Assembly (NCBI GenBank): GCA_027604505.1
Contig: JADIIX010000204.1
Location: forward strand, 1 to 30,470
Direction: 5' to 3'
Length of the DNA: 30,470 nucleotides
Source: Gonapodya sp. JEL0774
Taxonomy: Eukaryota; Monoblepharomycota; Monoblepharidomycetes; Monoblepharidales; Gonapodyaceae
Positions 1-11,893 of this stretch are shown piece by piece; the first letter of the stretch is position 1; each line of letters begins with the position of its first letter. The notes beneath the pieces were generated by a model. It had not been told where the DNA came from. It saw only the letters and a program-made list of their open reading frames with translations, and ran no database searches. The translations under genes and the position numbers were made by a program.

Positions 1-531
1 AGAAGATCTTGGCCCCTGGGTATCTGCGAGGACTTCGCATTTTTGGTTGCCTGCCTATCACGGCAACGCAGTACTCTAACGGACCGACCAAGTCCACCTT
101 CTTTCTTTTCGTTTCCTCGCCGACTTCGCCCTCTCCTTTTTCAGTCTCCAAACCCAGCGAGGTTTCGGGAGACGCAGTCTGCATGGCAATCTTGTGAAGT
201 ACTCGAACGAGCTCACCAGAGGAGGAGCAGCATACACAGCCGAAGCCAAACTAAAGGAGAAGAACAGAACGCTTTTCATCCAGCAGAAACGGAAATGGAT
301 GCTGCAATATTCAAGATGATCAATCCACCCCACCTCATAAATTTCATCAACCTGGGCCTGTACGGATGGCGTGAGTCCTCCCTCAATCTCATTCTCCACC
401 AATCCAAAAGAGCTCGCGAACTCGTTTTCGATGATGGCCACATTCAAAGCCGCAGATGGTAATTGCTGGTTCAGTAGCGTAGTCTTGCCAGCTCCAAGGA
501 ATCCGGAAAGGATCAACAAAGGAATTCTCAT
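1..531 (-). CDS. CobW/G3E-family GTPase, N-terminal part (runs off left edge)
   Basis: Partial gene. Two exons are visible: 531-334 and 250-1, with an intron at 333-251 (GTGGGG...TTTAG). The predicted N-terminus MRIPLLILSGFLGAGKTTLL holds the Walker A motif GFLGAGKTT that opens G3E GTPases. A conserved Glu-rich switch segment (IIENEFA) follows. Exon 2 begins with FGFGCVCCSSSGEL, the family's metal-binding CxCC motif. These proteins use GTP hydrolysis to hand zinc, cobalt or nickel to client enzymes; the exact subfamily cannot be told from this fragment. After the CxCC helix the frame stays open through an acidic, Lys-rich stretch to the edge. This may be an insertion before the next conserved strand, or it may hide a further intron. 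I chose the ATG at 531 because it lies two residues before the first beta strand; a longer in-frame start at 621 is possible. The 3' part, with the NKxD and C-terminal CobW domain, lies outside the window. Confidence 0.85.
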
Positions 532-751
532 TTCTGTCAACAGCAGATGAGAACCAGCAAACTGATTTGTTTCGTAATTATAACCAGTGTGGAAGCTGCA
601 GTTTGAGCAAACCCCAAACACTGTTCAGTGCATTTTTGTTTGCAAATTACTTTATATTTCATTTACTGCACAAGATACCACCAGCTAGTAAAGCGAATCT
701 CATTACATCCGCAAAGCCCAAAACGCACTGGGCCAAGTCTGATCAATGAGA

Positions 752-3157
752 CTAGTGAGCGATCCGAAGCTGGTTCAGAAGCTCAATCGTCTTTTTCTGG
801 TACTGTGATTTGAGATCATAAGTAAACTATTAGTGCTATGTGATTTGAGAATAAAAATAAAGAACGCAAAACCTACAGTTTCATGCTTCACCCTCAGAGC
901 TGCCGCACCCTTCAATTCCGTCCTCGCAAGTTGTGCAGCGTGAGCCTCATCTGGCCCGTCGGCAAACCTCAGTGTGCGCATCCCACCGTACATATGGGCC
1001 AGCTCCGTGGATTGCGAGATGCCGAGACCTCCGTGGACCTGAATGGCCGAGTCAATGATCTCGCCGATGACATTCGGGATGGCAATCTTGGCCCTGCGAG
1101 AAAGAATAACCGTGCAAAGGGTTCGAATAGGATGGACAACCACGATGTACAGAGCCTTCAGAAGAACTCACATTGCAATCTCCCGAGAAGCGGCTTTGTA
1201 ACCTTTCCTAGTTTTCAAAACGCACAATGACACCGAAAAGGATGCGTTCACATCCTTCATTGCGGAATCCGAACATACAACTTATAAACAACTCACCTGT
1301 CCATGGCTGCTGCAGCCGCGTACACGAGGTGCTTGCACATCTCAAGCTTGATGCGGCACTGAGCGATGTCCCATTGAATCTGTAATGACATGGTACATGT
1401 GGTAAGCTTGTCATGCGAGGTCTTTCGCTATTGTTGCAAACATACCTTGCCGTGCTCGCCCTTGAGCTTTCCGAAAGGACGCTTCTTAGGGTTGGTAGCT
1501 TCGAGAAGCATAAGCTCCTACGAATTTAAGTTTGTAATGGTGGTCAGCATCATTGAGTGGTGTATTAATATCTTGAAGACGCTCCGAACTCACAATGGCC
1601 CTCTCGCCTTGTCCCAAACTCCTCATGCAGTGGTGGATGCGGCCACCTCCCAAGCGACCCTGGAGAACAGCAAAACCTTTGCCCTCTCCAAGGACCGTGT
1701 TCTCGACTGGTACCAAGACATCTTGGAAGAGAAGTTCGTCGTGACCACCGGGGGCGTGGTCGTAACCAAAGACGGAGAGATGGCGCACAACTGTGAGGCC
1801 CGGGATGGGTTTGTCCTTAGGTTTCTCAATCTGCATTTATATATTATCAAAGGGGCAATGAAGATGGTGAGCCACGTCTCTGAAGCTGCGTCTAGTGTGA
1901 GGAACCGCAAGCTTACCAAGACAACAGTGTGCTGGCCGTGGCGACCGCCTTCACCGCCACTCTTGCCGACTAGGATGAGCAGACGAGTCTCCGGGTTGGA
2001 GAAGTTTGAGATCCAGTGCTTGCGGCCTAATTGTTGTGGGAGTACCCAAAATTTACTCTGGAATCGCCAAAATCCTCCCCCTTCGTAACTCTCAAAATCC
2101 AATGCTCACCGTTAATAACCCAGTGCTTGCCATCAGCAGTCTTGGTCATGGAAGTGGAGATGTTGGTGGCATCACTGGAGGCGACATCGGGGTCGGTCTG
2201 CAGCAAATTGGGCGATGGTGAGAAGCCCGTAACCTCATAAGAAGGGATTCACTTCAGTCTCACCATGACGAACGCACTGCGGATCTGTGTTTCCAAGAAA
2301 TGAGAAGAGTATCGTCGATATTTTGTTGTCTTGTTTCACGGTCCCCAATCTGAGTCGACGTTCTCCTAACCCACCTCAGCGTTCATGAGGGGCTTCAGCC
2401 ACTTCTCTTTTTGAGCCGGGGTACCAAACATTGCCAAGACTTCCATGTTGCCGGTGTCTGCAGAGCGACATGTGATCGGCAAGTTGTAAGGTCCGTCGAA
2501 GACGGCAAAAACAAAAAGTCAAGTGAGCCCGGAGAACCGCTCACCTGGTGCAGCGCAGTTGGTAGCGATGGACGCGAGTGAGGACCTTCCGAGAACCTCG
2601 CAAATGATGGAGTACTCCATGATGGAAAGGTGGCACTTGGAGATTTCTGGGCCGTACTCCTCCTGAATTTGCCACAGCAAAAGTGCAATATAGTTACCCA
2701 ATATTTAAGATTTAGGGGGACGGAGGAAGTAACATGAAGAAAGCAGGGAGGATTGGCATCATATTCGGAATCACAGTCACTTGTACACTCACCGTCAAAA
2801 ACATGTTCCAGAGGCCAAGAGCCCTCGCCTTCTTCTGCAAGTCCTTGACGATTGGCGGGATGGCGCTCCACCGGTCGGGTGCGGCGTGCATCTGGGCTTC
2901 GTATACACCTTCGGCGGGAATGCACTCATTCTAATGTTGGGACCGTAAAGAATCCGTCGAATAAGGCACGAGAGGACACGACGTCAAGGTGAGAAAGAGG
3001 TTAAAACCGGGTGATGTCCCACTGAAAGGGGACTCCGCTCAGAATGTTCCGAATGCGCGGGAGCAAAACACACCTCAACAAAATCCTTGGCGAGATGGTA
3101 GAGCTTCTTAGCGTGGTCCCGCATGGGGAGAATGTCGACTGCGGAAACCTGAGACAT
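752..3157 (-). CDS. acyl-CoA dehydrogenase (ACAD10/11-like), 445 aa
   Basis: Thirteen exons (descending): 3157-3074, 2930-2793, 2662-2545, 2457-2375, 2284-2264, 2197-2110, 2026-1917, 1830-1594, 1517-1446, 1379-1297, 1207-1172, 1093-877, 802-752. All join in frame to 445 residues, normal for the family. The product would oxidise an acyl-CoA to the trans-2-enoyl-CoA with FAD, passing electrons to ETF, in mitochondria or peroxisomes. Evidence in order: N-terminal helical domain ([20 protein letters not shown]); the FAD/substrate strand [20 protein letters not shown]; the middle beta domain ([34 protein letters not shown]); and the C-terminal helical domain with VHGGLGISQ and [11 protein letters not shown], the last typical of ACAD10/11-like enzymes. 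IRSAFVM is a separate 21-nt exon. Substrate chain length is not deducible. It lies 220 bp upstream of the CobW-like gene on the same strand. No clear targeting peptide is seen at the N-terminus ([20 protein letters not shown]). Confidence 0.93.
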
Positions 3158-3891
3158 TGGAACTAAGGAGATTGCAAATTTGGTGGTGAAGCAATGTGCC
3201 TTCTTGAACAGCACCGGAAACGGAATGGCAAAGCCGACCGAGTGCCCGACCCGTGAGTAACCAACAGTCCTAAAATTAAAATTGCTCTTGAATTGAGCTA
3301 AGCAATGTACGTTCGAATCATACTTTATAATATTTCGCAGGAGCCGATGAACGCATTTGGGAAATGGAGGGATACTCCCCCAGGCTCCACTTGCTCAGAT
3401 GCTCCACATGGACACAGACGACAACACAAAGACGGAGTTCTGGAAAGCTGGTGGCTCGTTGAATGGAATTTCTTCAAATGCTGATCTAAAACATACAGGT
3501 TTTCAATGTTCGAAGTTTACAGATGCACCCTGAGTGTTGAGTGTGGGCCCTGTCGTGCATCTTCGTGTCAGCGCCTGCACAAAATATTTGTATGACCCGA
3601 TTCAATGACCTCGTTCGATTGACAGCACTAATTACCTGCAAGTGAATACCTGATGCGCAGACAATTCGCATGAGTTCACAGAACGGCATATGATTTGGCG
3701 GAGCGAAGAAGAAGTGGTGATGCTATCTGATGTATTCCCACCAGGCGGCACGACTACCCAGTTTTGATTTTGGAAGAGAATGGTGTTAAAATCTTGTCTG
3801 TGTCGCTGCTTTTGTCCCCTGTTTTCGAGCATTTTCGCTTCATATCAGTTATCAGTTTGATCACAATCAAGTGAGTCGGCTTACAGATCGG
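3158..3891. other. intergenic, no supported gene
   Basis: This stretch separates the acyl-CoA dehydrogenase start from the small minus-strand gene. Short open frames exist on both strands (for example 3632-3832 minus), but none shows a recognisable motif. Some minus-strand sequence between 3480 and 3890 has plausible splice signals and could be additional 3' exons of the small gene at 3892-4221. I could not build a convincing continuation. Confidence 0.5.
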
Positions 3892-4221
3892 CTATATGAA
3901 ACCTATCACGTTCAGGTTGAGTATCAGCTAATATTAAGGAATCATGATTAAATACTGACCTCGTCGCCTTCGCGAGCCTGGAACGATAAATCAAGGTCGT
4001 ACAAATTCATTTCAAAGTCCCGTACATGATGATTCCTTGCTAGTGCCATTTTTCTTACCTTGAACAGTCTTATTATCGTGCGGGACCAGGTGTGATGCAC
4101 CAAGAGATCGCAGTACTTACTGATAAGGCAAGTCCGCGGGATCCTCAACTCCATCCCGGTCCCCTTCCAACCGGAGAATCTTCACAGTAACACTGCTGCA
4201 GCCCGCCTTTCCTTCCCCCAT
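3892..4221 (-). CDS. small hypothetical protein with micro-exons
   Basis: I do not recognise this protein. A coding model rests on splice signals: exon 4221-4121 (ATG at 4221, then MGEGKAGCSSVTVKILRLEG...), a strong donor GTAAGT, a 10-nt exon 4068-4059, donor GTAAGA, an 18-nt exon 3977-3960, donor GTCAGT, and a last exon 3927-3892 ending TAG. Joined, the middle reads DLPYQLFKAREGDEL without a frame break across three junctions, which is hard to get by chance. The whole would be about 54 residues. The start is hydrophobic/basic and the centre acidic, with no membrane segment. The 3' end is uncertain: a GTGATA donor in the last exon could lead to further exons towards 3600. It is divergent from the GH7 gene, with 145 bp between the start codons. 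It could also be a leftover fragment of a larger gene. Confidence 0.4.
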
Positions 4222-4366
4222 CTTTCTTTTTCCTCCTTTCGCATCAGGAGACGGAAAATCTCCCTCCGAAACCACGAATTCTGCTGGGAAGCATCGTTTC
4301 AGCCACCCAACAATATATCCCCTCCCCTACCTATTACGACTCCCCCACCTTCACCCCAGATCCCCG
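4222..4366. promoter_or_regulatory. divergent promoter region: small minus-strand gene / GH7 gene
   Basis: These 145 bp separate the start codons of two divergent genes and must hold both 5' leaders. On the plus strand it is strongly pyrimidine-rich (CTTTCTTTTTCCTCC, CCCCTCCCCTACC, CCCCCACC), as is common just upstream of fungal start codons. An AATATAT stretch at about 4311-4317 is TATA-like, some 50 bp before the GH7 ATG. No specific regulator site is claimed. Confidence 0.4.
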
Positions 4367-7185
4367 ATGGCTATTGAACATCTCCCAATGAATTCAGGAC
4401 TGCCTGGAAGCGGAAATTTCCCCCTTGCTAAGCGCGTTCAATATTTTGGGTTGGCTCTCGTTCTCGGTGTTTTTGTGAGCCTCATGGAGTTCCAGACCGT
4501 TGATGCCGCGGGGAAGCATGGATCTCTGAAAGAGAGACAAACTGTCACATGCGATACTATTCATGCTGCTTACTTGGCGGGACAGACTATCTCTGCTGCC
4601 TGGTATGAAGATTGGACCCTCTGGTATGTGGCAAGTACTTGGGGGCAGGGTATCCTTTCTCGAACTTCATCTCTTCTTCACGGCACTTAATCTAGGAAAT
4701 GTTCGACCTGTGAGTGAGAGAAGTCGCTCCCTTGTCATCTTGTGAAATTGAATTCGGTTTCCAGGGTACCCTGATGGCATTGGTAGTGGAAGTGGGACAA
4801 CAAGATCATGTGACACGATTTACGCAGCCAAACAAGCCGGCGTCGTCATGACTACGCAAGATTTTAGTGATTGGGCTGCGTGGTATGTACTTTTCGTTTG
4901 TCACTGCTTGTTTCGTGCCATCCAAAAGCGGCACTTACATATATATATAAATATTGAAATGTGTGACCCGTTCTCGCTTTCCATTTTTGGTGAACGATGG
5001 AACTCTCTTGCAGGTCGTGCTCCACGTGTAAGTGACAATCGATTTTTGATCGTCATATCAGTACTAATCTTGTGTTCTCTAAAGGGTATCCTGCCGGAAT
5101 CGGCTCCCCGAATGTCGCCACCACCACGAAGAGGACCAGCACAGCCCCCCGATCTACCACAGTTAGCAAAACGACAACTCGTGTCGCCATTTCCACCACC
5201 AATACTCGCACTTCGAGCACAACCACCTTCGCACAGAAACCAACAACCTCAACTGCCTCAAGCACCCAAACGCGAAGCACGACCACTACGGCGCAAGTGG
5301 TGACCTCAACCCGTTCATCCACCACAATTGCTATACCCTCTACAAGCACGCTTGTTGCCTCCACAAGCACTCCCGCGCCCTCCACGAGCACTCTTCTGCC
5401 CTCCACGAGCACGCTTGTGCTTGTTACTACGAGTTCCGCAACTGCCACGGTAATTCCCGTACTGACCTCGTCAAGCACAGCTCCACTAACCAGCACAGTA
5501 ACTACGGCGGCACCGAGAAGCACGTCAACCGTCGCTCTCTTGACAACCACGTCCGTCTCCAAAACAAAATCCACAACCTTGAGCACGTCCACAACCATTA
5601 AACGAACTTGCGACACGTGAGCAGGCTAACATTGCAAACAAAGAAACTGAGGCTAAATATTTATGGCGTTTAATTATTGCATCACGACAGCATTTACGCG
5701 GCCAAACAGGCGGGTATTCCTATGACATCGCAGGACTACAGTGATTGGGCTGCATGGTGCGTCGCCGTTGTGATCATTACGGTCAAGAGATGCTCACTCT
5801 CCTCTCTTTGTGCAGGCTTTGTAACACTTGGTTCCCTGCTGGCATTGGCTCACCTGGTACAACCACTCTTGCAACGACAACCAGGTCCACCTCAAAAACA
5901 ACTTCGAAAACAGCCACTGTATCTACTTCCCCAGTAACGCCCTCCACAACAATTTCGGCTTCCACTACATCCTCGCTAACTCGCGTCACTACAACCAACA
6001 CGCCAACGACAATTCGCAGCGCTACCCAAACGAAGACCCGCTCAACCACCACTCGAGTCGCTTCAGCCGGACCCCCCTTGAACTACATCAAATGTGACGG
6101 ATCTTGGAACTGCAGCCCGGTACTCAGCTCGATGGTATTAAAAGATGGAGGCTTCAACTTCAATTCTCAGCCTATCACAAGCACCGGGGCGTACAGTATG
6201 CAAGTGGATGGTGGCTCGGGGATTATCTTGTTGAACCCTGCCGGAACCGGGCATGAGATCTTTTATCTCAAAAATCGTGTTCTCTGGTTTACCATGGACG
6301 TCTCCAAGGTCCCATGTGGATACAACGCCGCATTTTATTTCTCTCAAATGCCTGTCAACGCCGCCCCAGGGACAGTACGTTATATGCGGCAATACAAAAC
6401 CTTCGTACTTCTTTCGCATTCACTAATATGCCTTTTTTTAACCAATGGATTGGTGATGCGTAGGGCTATTGTGATGCCCAAGGTACTTGCATGGAATATG
6501 ACGCTCAAGAAGCGAATTTGGGAGGAATTTCACACGCCAGTCACTCGTGCACAAAGACTGATGGCACAGGTGCTTGCGACCCGTGGGGTTGTGGTGCGAA
6601 GTCACGTCTGACATTGTGGGACAGTGTTGGCGTGGGCAAGTACATCGATACCTTGAAACCTATCACCGTGGCAACCGAGTTCGTAACAGACAATGGACAG
6701 GACTCTGGGACGCTCATTGCAATCAAGCAATCTTGGATTCAAAACGGCAAAATCTATAGCCTTCCTGTGGTAAGCTCCACCGTTCGGCAGCGTGCAGGAT
6801 CGGGCAATTCTCATGCATTTTCAGGTTGATGAAGCAACATGTGCCCCGAGCAATCCGACGTACTGGAGTTCCACCGGTGGTCTACCCATGATGTCGAAGT
6901 AAGAATACTACAGCATTCCTGTCGGTGGTCATCATTTCATATTTTAACAATAACATTATTCTTTTTAACCTTCACTCCAGGGCAATGGACATCGGTATGA
7001 CTCTACTTATCACCTTTTGGGGGTCTGGGGGCGGCAGTATGAGCTGGCTGGATCAATATCCCAACAACGTGGATTGTAATAGTGCCACCGCAGGGCTGAC
7101 CAGGGTTCTGTGGAGCAACATTGCCCTTACGCCGGGCCCTGTGTCGCTATCGACCGCTTCAACTGTAGCGGGCTACTTTGTCTAG
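4367..7185 (+). CDS. secreted compact GH7 glycoside hydrolase with three N-terminal Cys/Trp modules, 714 aa
   Basis: Ten exons: 4367-4623, 4696-4709, 4765-4882, 5014-5027, 5085-5616, 5691-5756, 5816-6374, 6464-6769, 6825-6898, 6981-7185. Order: hydrophobic N-terminal segment (VQYFGLALVLGVFV, likely signal), two modules (~62-98, ~106-142), a Ser/Thr-rich linker, a third module (~310-347), a second Thr-rich linker, then a catalytic domain (~420-714). The catalytic part matches GH7 cellobiohydrolases/endoglucanases: FTMDVSKVPCGYNAAFYF, GYCDAQ, MEYDAQEAN, a GTLIAIKQ..IQNGK block, GGLPMMSKAMDIGMTL, and a C-terminal LTRVLWSNIAL. The GH7 catalytic triad pattern ExDxxE is kept as E531, D533, E536. 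GH7 enzymes retain configuration and cut beta-1,4-glucan; extracellular cellulose breakdown is the likely role. The domain is only ~295 aa against ~430 in typical GH7, with segments missing before FTMDV and between GYCD and the catalytic Glu. An endo-acting open cleft is possible. I see no CBM1. Confidence 0.9.
4550..4788 (+). repeat. Cys/Trp module, copy 1 (with introns)
   Basis: First of three copies of a ~37-residue module in the GH7 protein. Pattern: CDTI-x-AA, AG, a DW-x-x-W block, then C-S-T-W-Y-P-D-G-I-G-S. The coding is interrupted inside a Trp codon (TG|G, intron 4624-4695) and again inside the second Trp codon (T|GG, intron 4710-4764), leaving a 14-nt exon at 4696-4709. Copy 1 is the most diverged (HAAYLAGQTISAAWYEDWTL). 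The CDTI..A..GI..(F/Y)..W spacing is faintly LysM-like, but I cannot assign it to a known family. Confidence 0.8.
4809..5104 (+). repeat. Cys/Trp module, copy 2 (with introns)
   Basis: Second module copy: CDTIYAAKQAG, TTQDFSDWAAW, SCSTWYPAGIGS. Introns sit at exactly the same two codon positions and phases as in copy 1 (4883-5013 in TG|G and 5028-5084 in T|GG), again leaving a 14-nt exon (5014-5027). The match in intron position and phase shows the copies arose by duplicating the genomic segment with its introns. A Ser/Thr-rich linker of about 165 residues follows in the next exon. Confidence 0.85.
5336..5419 (+). repeat. 21-bp tandem repeat, 4 units, in Ser/Thr linker
   Basis: Four contiguous in-frame 21-bp units (5336-5356, 5357-5377, 5378-5398, 5399-5419) encode PSTSTLV, ASTSTPA, PSTSTLL and PSTSTLV. 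They sit in the linker between modules 2 and 3, where dense O-glycosylation is expected. Units 3 and 4 are nearly identical at DNA level, which suggests recent expansion. Confidence 0.85.
5609..5855 (+). repeat. Cys/Trp module, copy 3 (with introns)
   Basis: Third module copy: CDTIYAAKQAGIPMTSQDYS, DWAAWLCNTWFPAGIGS. It keeps the TG|G intron (5757-5815) but lacks the T|GG intron of copies 1 and 2. It also has its own intron (5617-5690) in the Thr codon of CDT. Copies 2 and 3 are closest to each other at protein level (CDTIYAAKQAG shared exactly). It is followed by a shorter Thr-rich linker and the GH7 domain. Confidence 0.85.
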
Positions 7186-8429
7186 GCGCAAGGTAAGCCT
7201 TGAACAGGACTGCTGTTTGTGGTTCCTCGAGGGGGATGGTGGGAGATATTTATACATCACATTCGCTCCCAGGAAACGCGCGACAAGAACTTCTTAAACA
7301 ACAAACTAATTTACTACTACAGAGACAAGCGCAGCAGAACTATGCGTAGTATAATTTAGTAATATATAGTCTTGATTGCAAGCGAATATGAGAAGCCAAG
7401 TTATAGATCGAACGGACTTCATTCGTGACTGCTGACTCGTGTTTGTTGCCGTTGGTGTGTTTCTATGGATTACTTGGATGGTGTCACGCAAATTTGCAAG
7501 GCAGAGCGTTTAAAGTCTTCAGGCTAGAGTGAGTTGGAACGCCTCCCCCCGCACAATGTTTTTGGGTCACACTTACGTCAAGATTTCCTGACAATTTGAA
7601 TACGAAAAGCGATTGATTTACGAGGTTCAATTTTCTACCATATTCACACGTAACATTTTTAAATTGCTGTTGCTTTCTAGGCCTAATCTTTGGTTTGTCA
7701 CATGCCTCTTTGGTCTTCTCTCTTTTCAGTAGATGTGAACGGGCTTTGGGCATGTTTTGTGGTGACTGTTGGGAGGCAAAGATATGGATGAATTGTGCCA
7801 CTGTCTGTGTTGGTTCCTCGGCCCGAATCGCAACAGCGAAAGGCCGCGTTCGTGTTTGTGAGCGGAATCACGGAACACGTCACTGTGAAAAGCTTGCAAT
7901 ATCCGAAGGAGTGGGAGTGGGACAGTGCGGTATCAGTATCCAGGTAAGGGTTGGGGAGTGCGTGGTTCAGATTCATTTAGAGGGCGCTAGGGACGGCACG
8001 CGACGAAGATGATTTAAGACGGGCACGAGGCGAGAACCATTATGGAGGCGTGGAAGATCTGGCAGCAGAATGGTGTGAATGGGTTGAAGCGAATGTGACA
8101 AGGTGCGAAGAGTTTGGGAATTGGATTTGCTTGAGTTCAGAATGATTGGAGCCAGTCAACAGACAGATCCACGTAGAGCAATTTGAATGAAGGCATTGGG
8201 TACGTAGAGGAGGATCGATAGGAGGGATGCTTCTCCAACCTCGCGGAGGTACCCTGTCACTGTTCAAGAGGCAGGCATTTCGTCAGTTTGAGCCTCCAGC
8301 TCATCATTCGCATCGAGCTGCACGCTGACTCTTTTTATATTCTCGTTGCCTGCCCCACGTGAACACTTTTGCTGGACTTTACTGTGTTCTTCATGGGGTT
8401 CCGATATCCGTGACCATGCAGCCACCGAG
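7186..8429. other. intergenic, no supported gene
   Basis: About 1.2 kb between the GH7 stop and the PKA start. Frames up to 105 codons occur on both strands (7484-7801 minus, 7695-8012 plus), but they overlap each other, lack motifs and lack matching splice patterns. The part just upstream of 8430 probably holds the PKA promoter and leader; an ATG at 8346, in frame with the PKA start, is a possible longer N-terminus. Nothing else is claimed. Confidence 0.5.
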
Positions 8430-11118
<2,689 letters not shown>

Positions 11119-11893
11119 ACAAAGTGGTCAGGATAAAGGAGCAATTTTGTTGATTTGCTGAACAAATCGGGCACAAACTCGCAATTGCCACTTAATTTGT
11201 TGGCGGGGGGCGGGAAGTTTTTGGTGATTGGCAGGCTCGGCTGGGGTGGTCATCCATTTTTTGACATGCTGCGGAGTGGGGTATGACTAGATAGGCAATG
11301 ACTTCAGCACGCAGCCTATTTACATTTTCATCATGCGGGCCGTGTGCCTTTCGAAGCGGCTGTGATCACCTAGTTCCACACCAATTATTTCGGGACTCTG
11401 TCCCTCTGCTCTGACCCATTGATGTTCTCTTAGATGACGCAAAATGAATCCTTCATTTATTAGCAATCATGTGTTGATTGCTCGTTGTGACCAACCAAAC
11501 CAAGATTAATTACGCATTATGTATACCGGCGGACCCATCCCATAATTCACCCTCTATTACTCTGAACTAATAGGAGCTGCCAGCACCGTGTTCAGAACCT
11601 CAATTTTCAGTTGGCATTCCTGGACAGTTTGGCATTGATGCCTTTGGTTTTATCGTAAACAAGTCCCAAAACTCCGCCAGTATGAGGCAGACTACAAGCT
11701 TACATGAAAGAAAACTTGAGTCGCTGAAATGGGATGAGACGATTGACTGACCATCTTTGGTCATATGTTCAAAAGGGAAAACCCCTTCCCCCGCATTGAG
11801 GCGTTGGCCCCTCGCTTGCTCTCTCCGCCTTCCGCCACCCCAACTGATCACTCGGAGATTTCGAGACGGATATATATTACCCCGCAACCCTGA
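11119..11893. other. intergenic, no supported gene
   Basis: PKA 3' flank and RING-gene upstream region. It is AT-rich around 11430-11530, and a TATATATATT-like run lies at about 11869-11878, some 20 bp before the RING start codon. An open minus-strand frame (11600-12025) overlaps the first RING exon and has no recognisable motif. No RNA gene was recognised. Confidence 0.45.

Noticed and set aside
1390-2102. Long open frames on the plus strand (1390-2088) and an alternative minus frame (1623-2102)
   Set aside because: They overlay the acyl-CoA dehydrogenase exons, which explain this sequence with a continuous family match; the other frames have no motif.
3300-3330. TTCGAATC resembling a tRNA T-loop
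   Set aside because: No acceptor stem, D-arm or anticodon arm at the right distances could be found.
5053-5616. 187-codon minus-strand frame rich in Val
   Set aside because: It is the antisense of the Thr-rich GH7 linker; low-complexity ACC/ACA codons give long reverse frames by composition.
5783-6052. Val-rich minus-strand frame of 89 codons
   Set aside because: Same cause: antisense of the second Thr-rich linker.
7484-8012. Overlapping frames of 92-105 codons on both strands
   Set aside because: No motif, no splice pattern, and they contradict each other; treated as chance.
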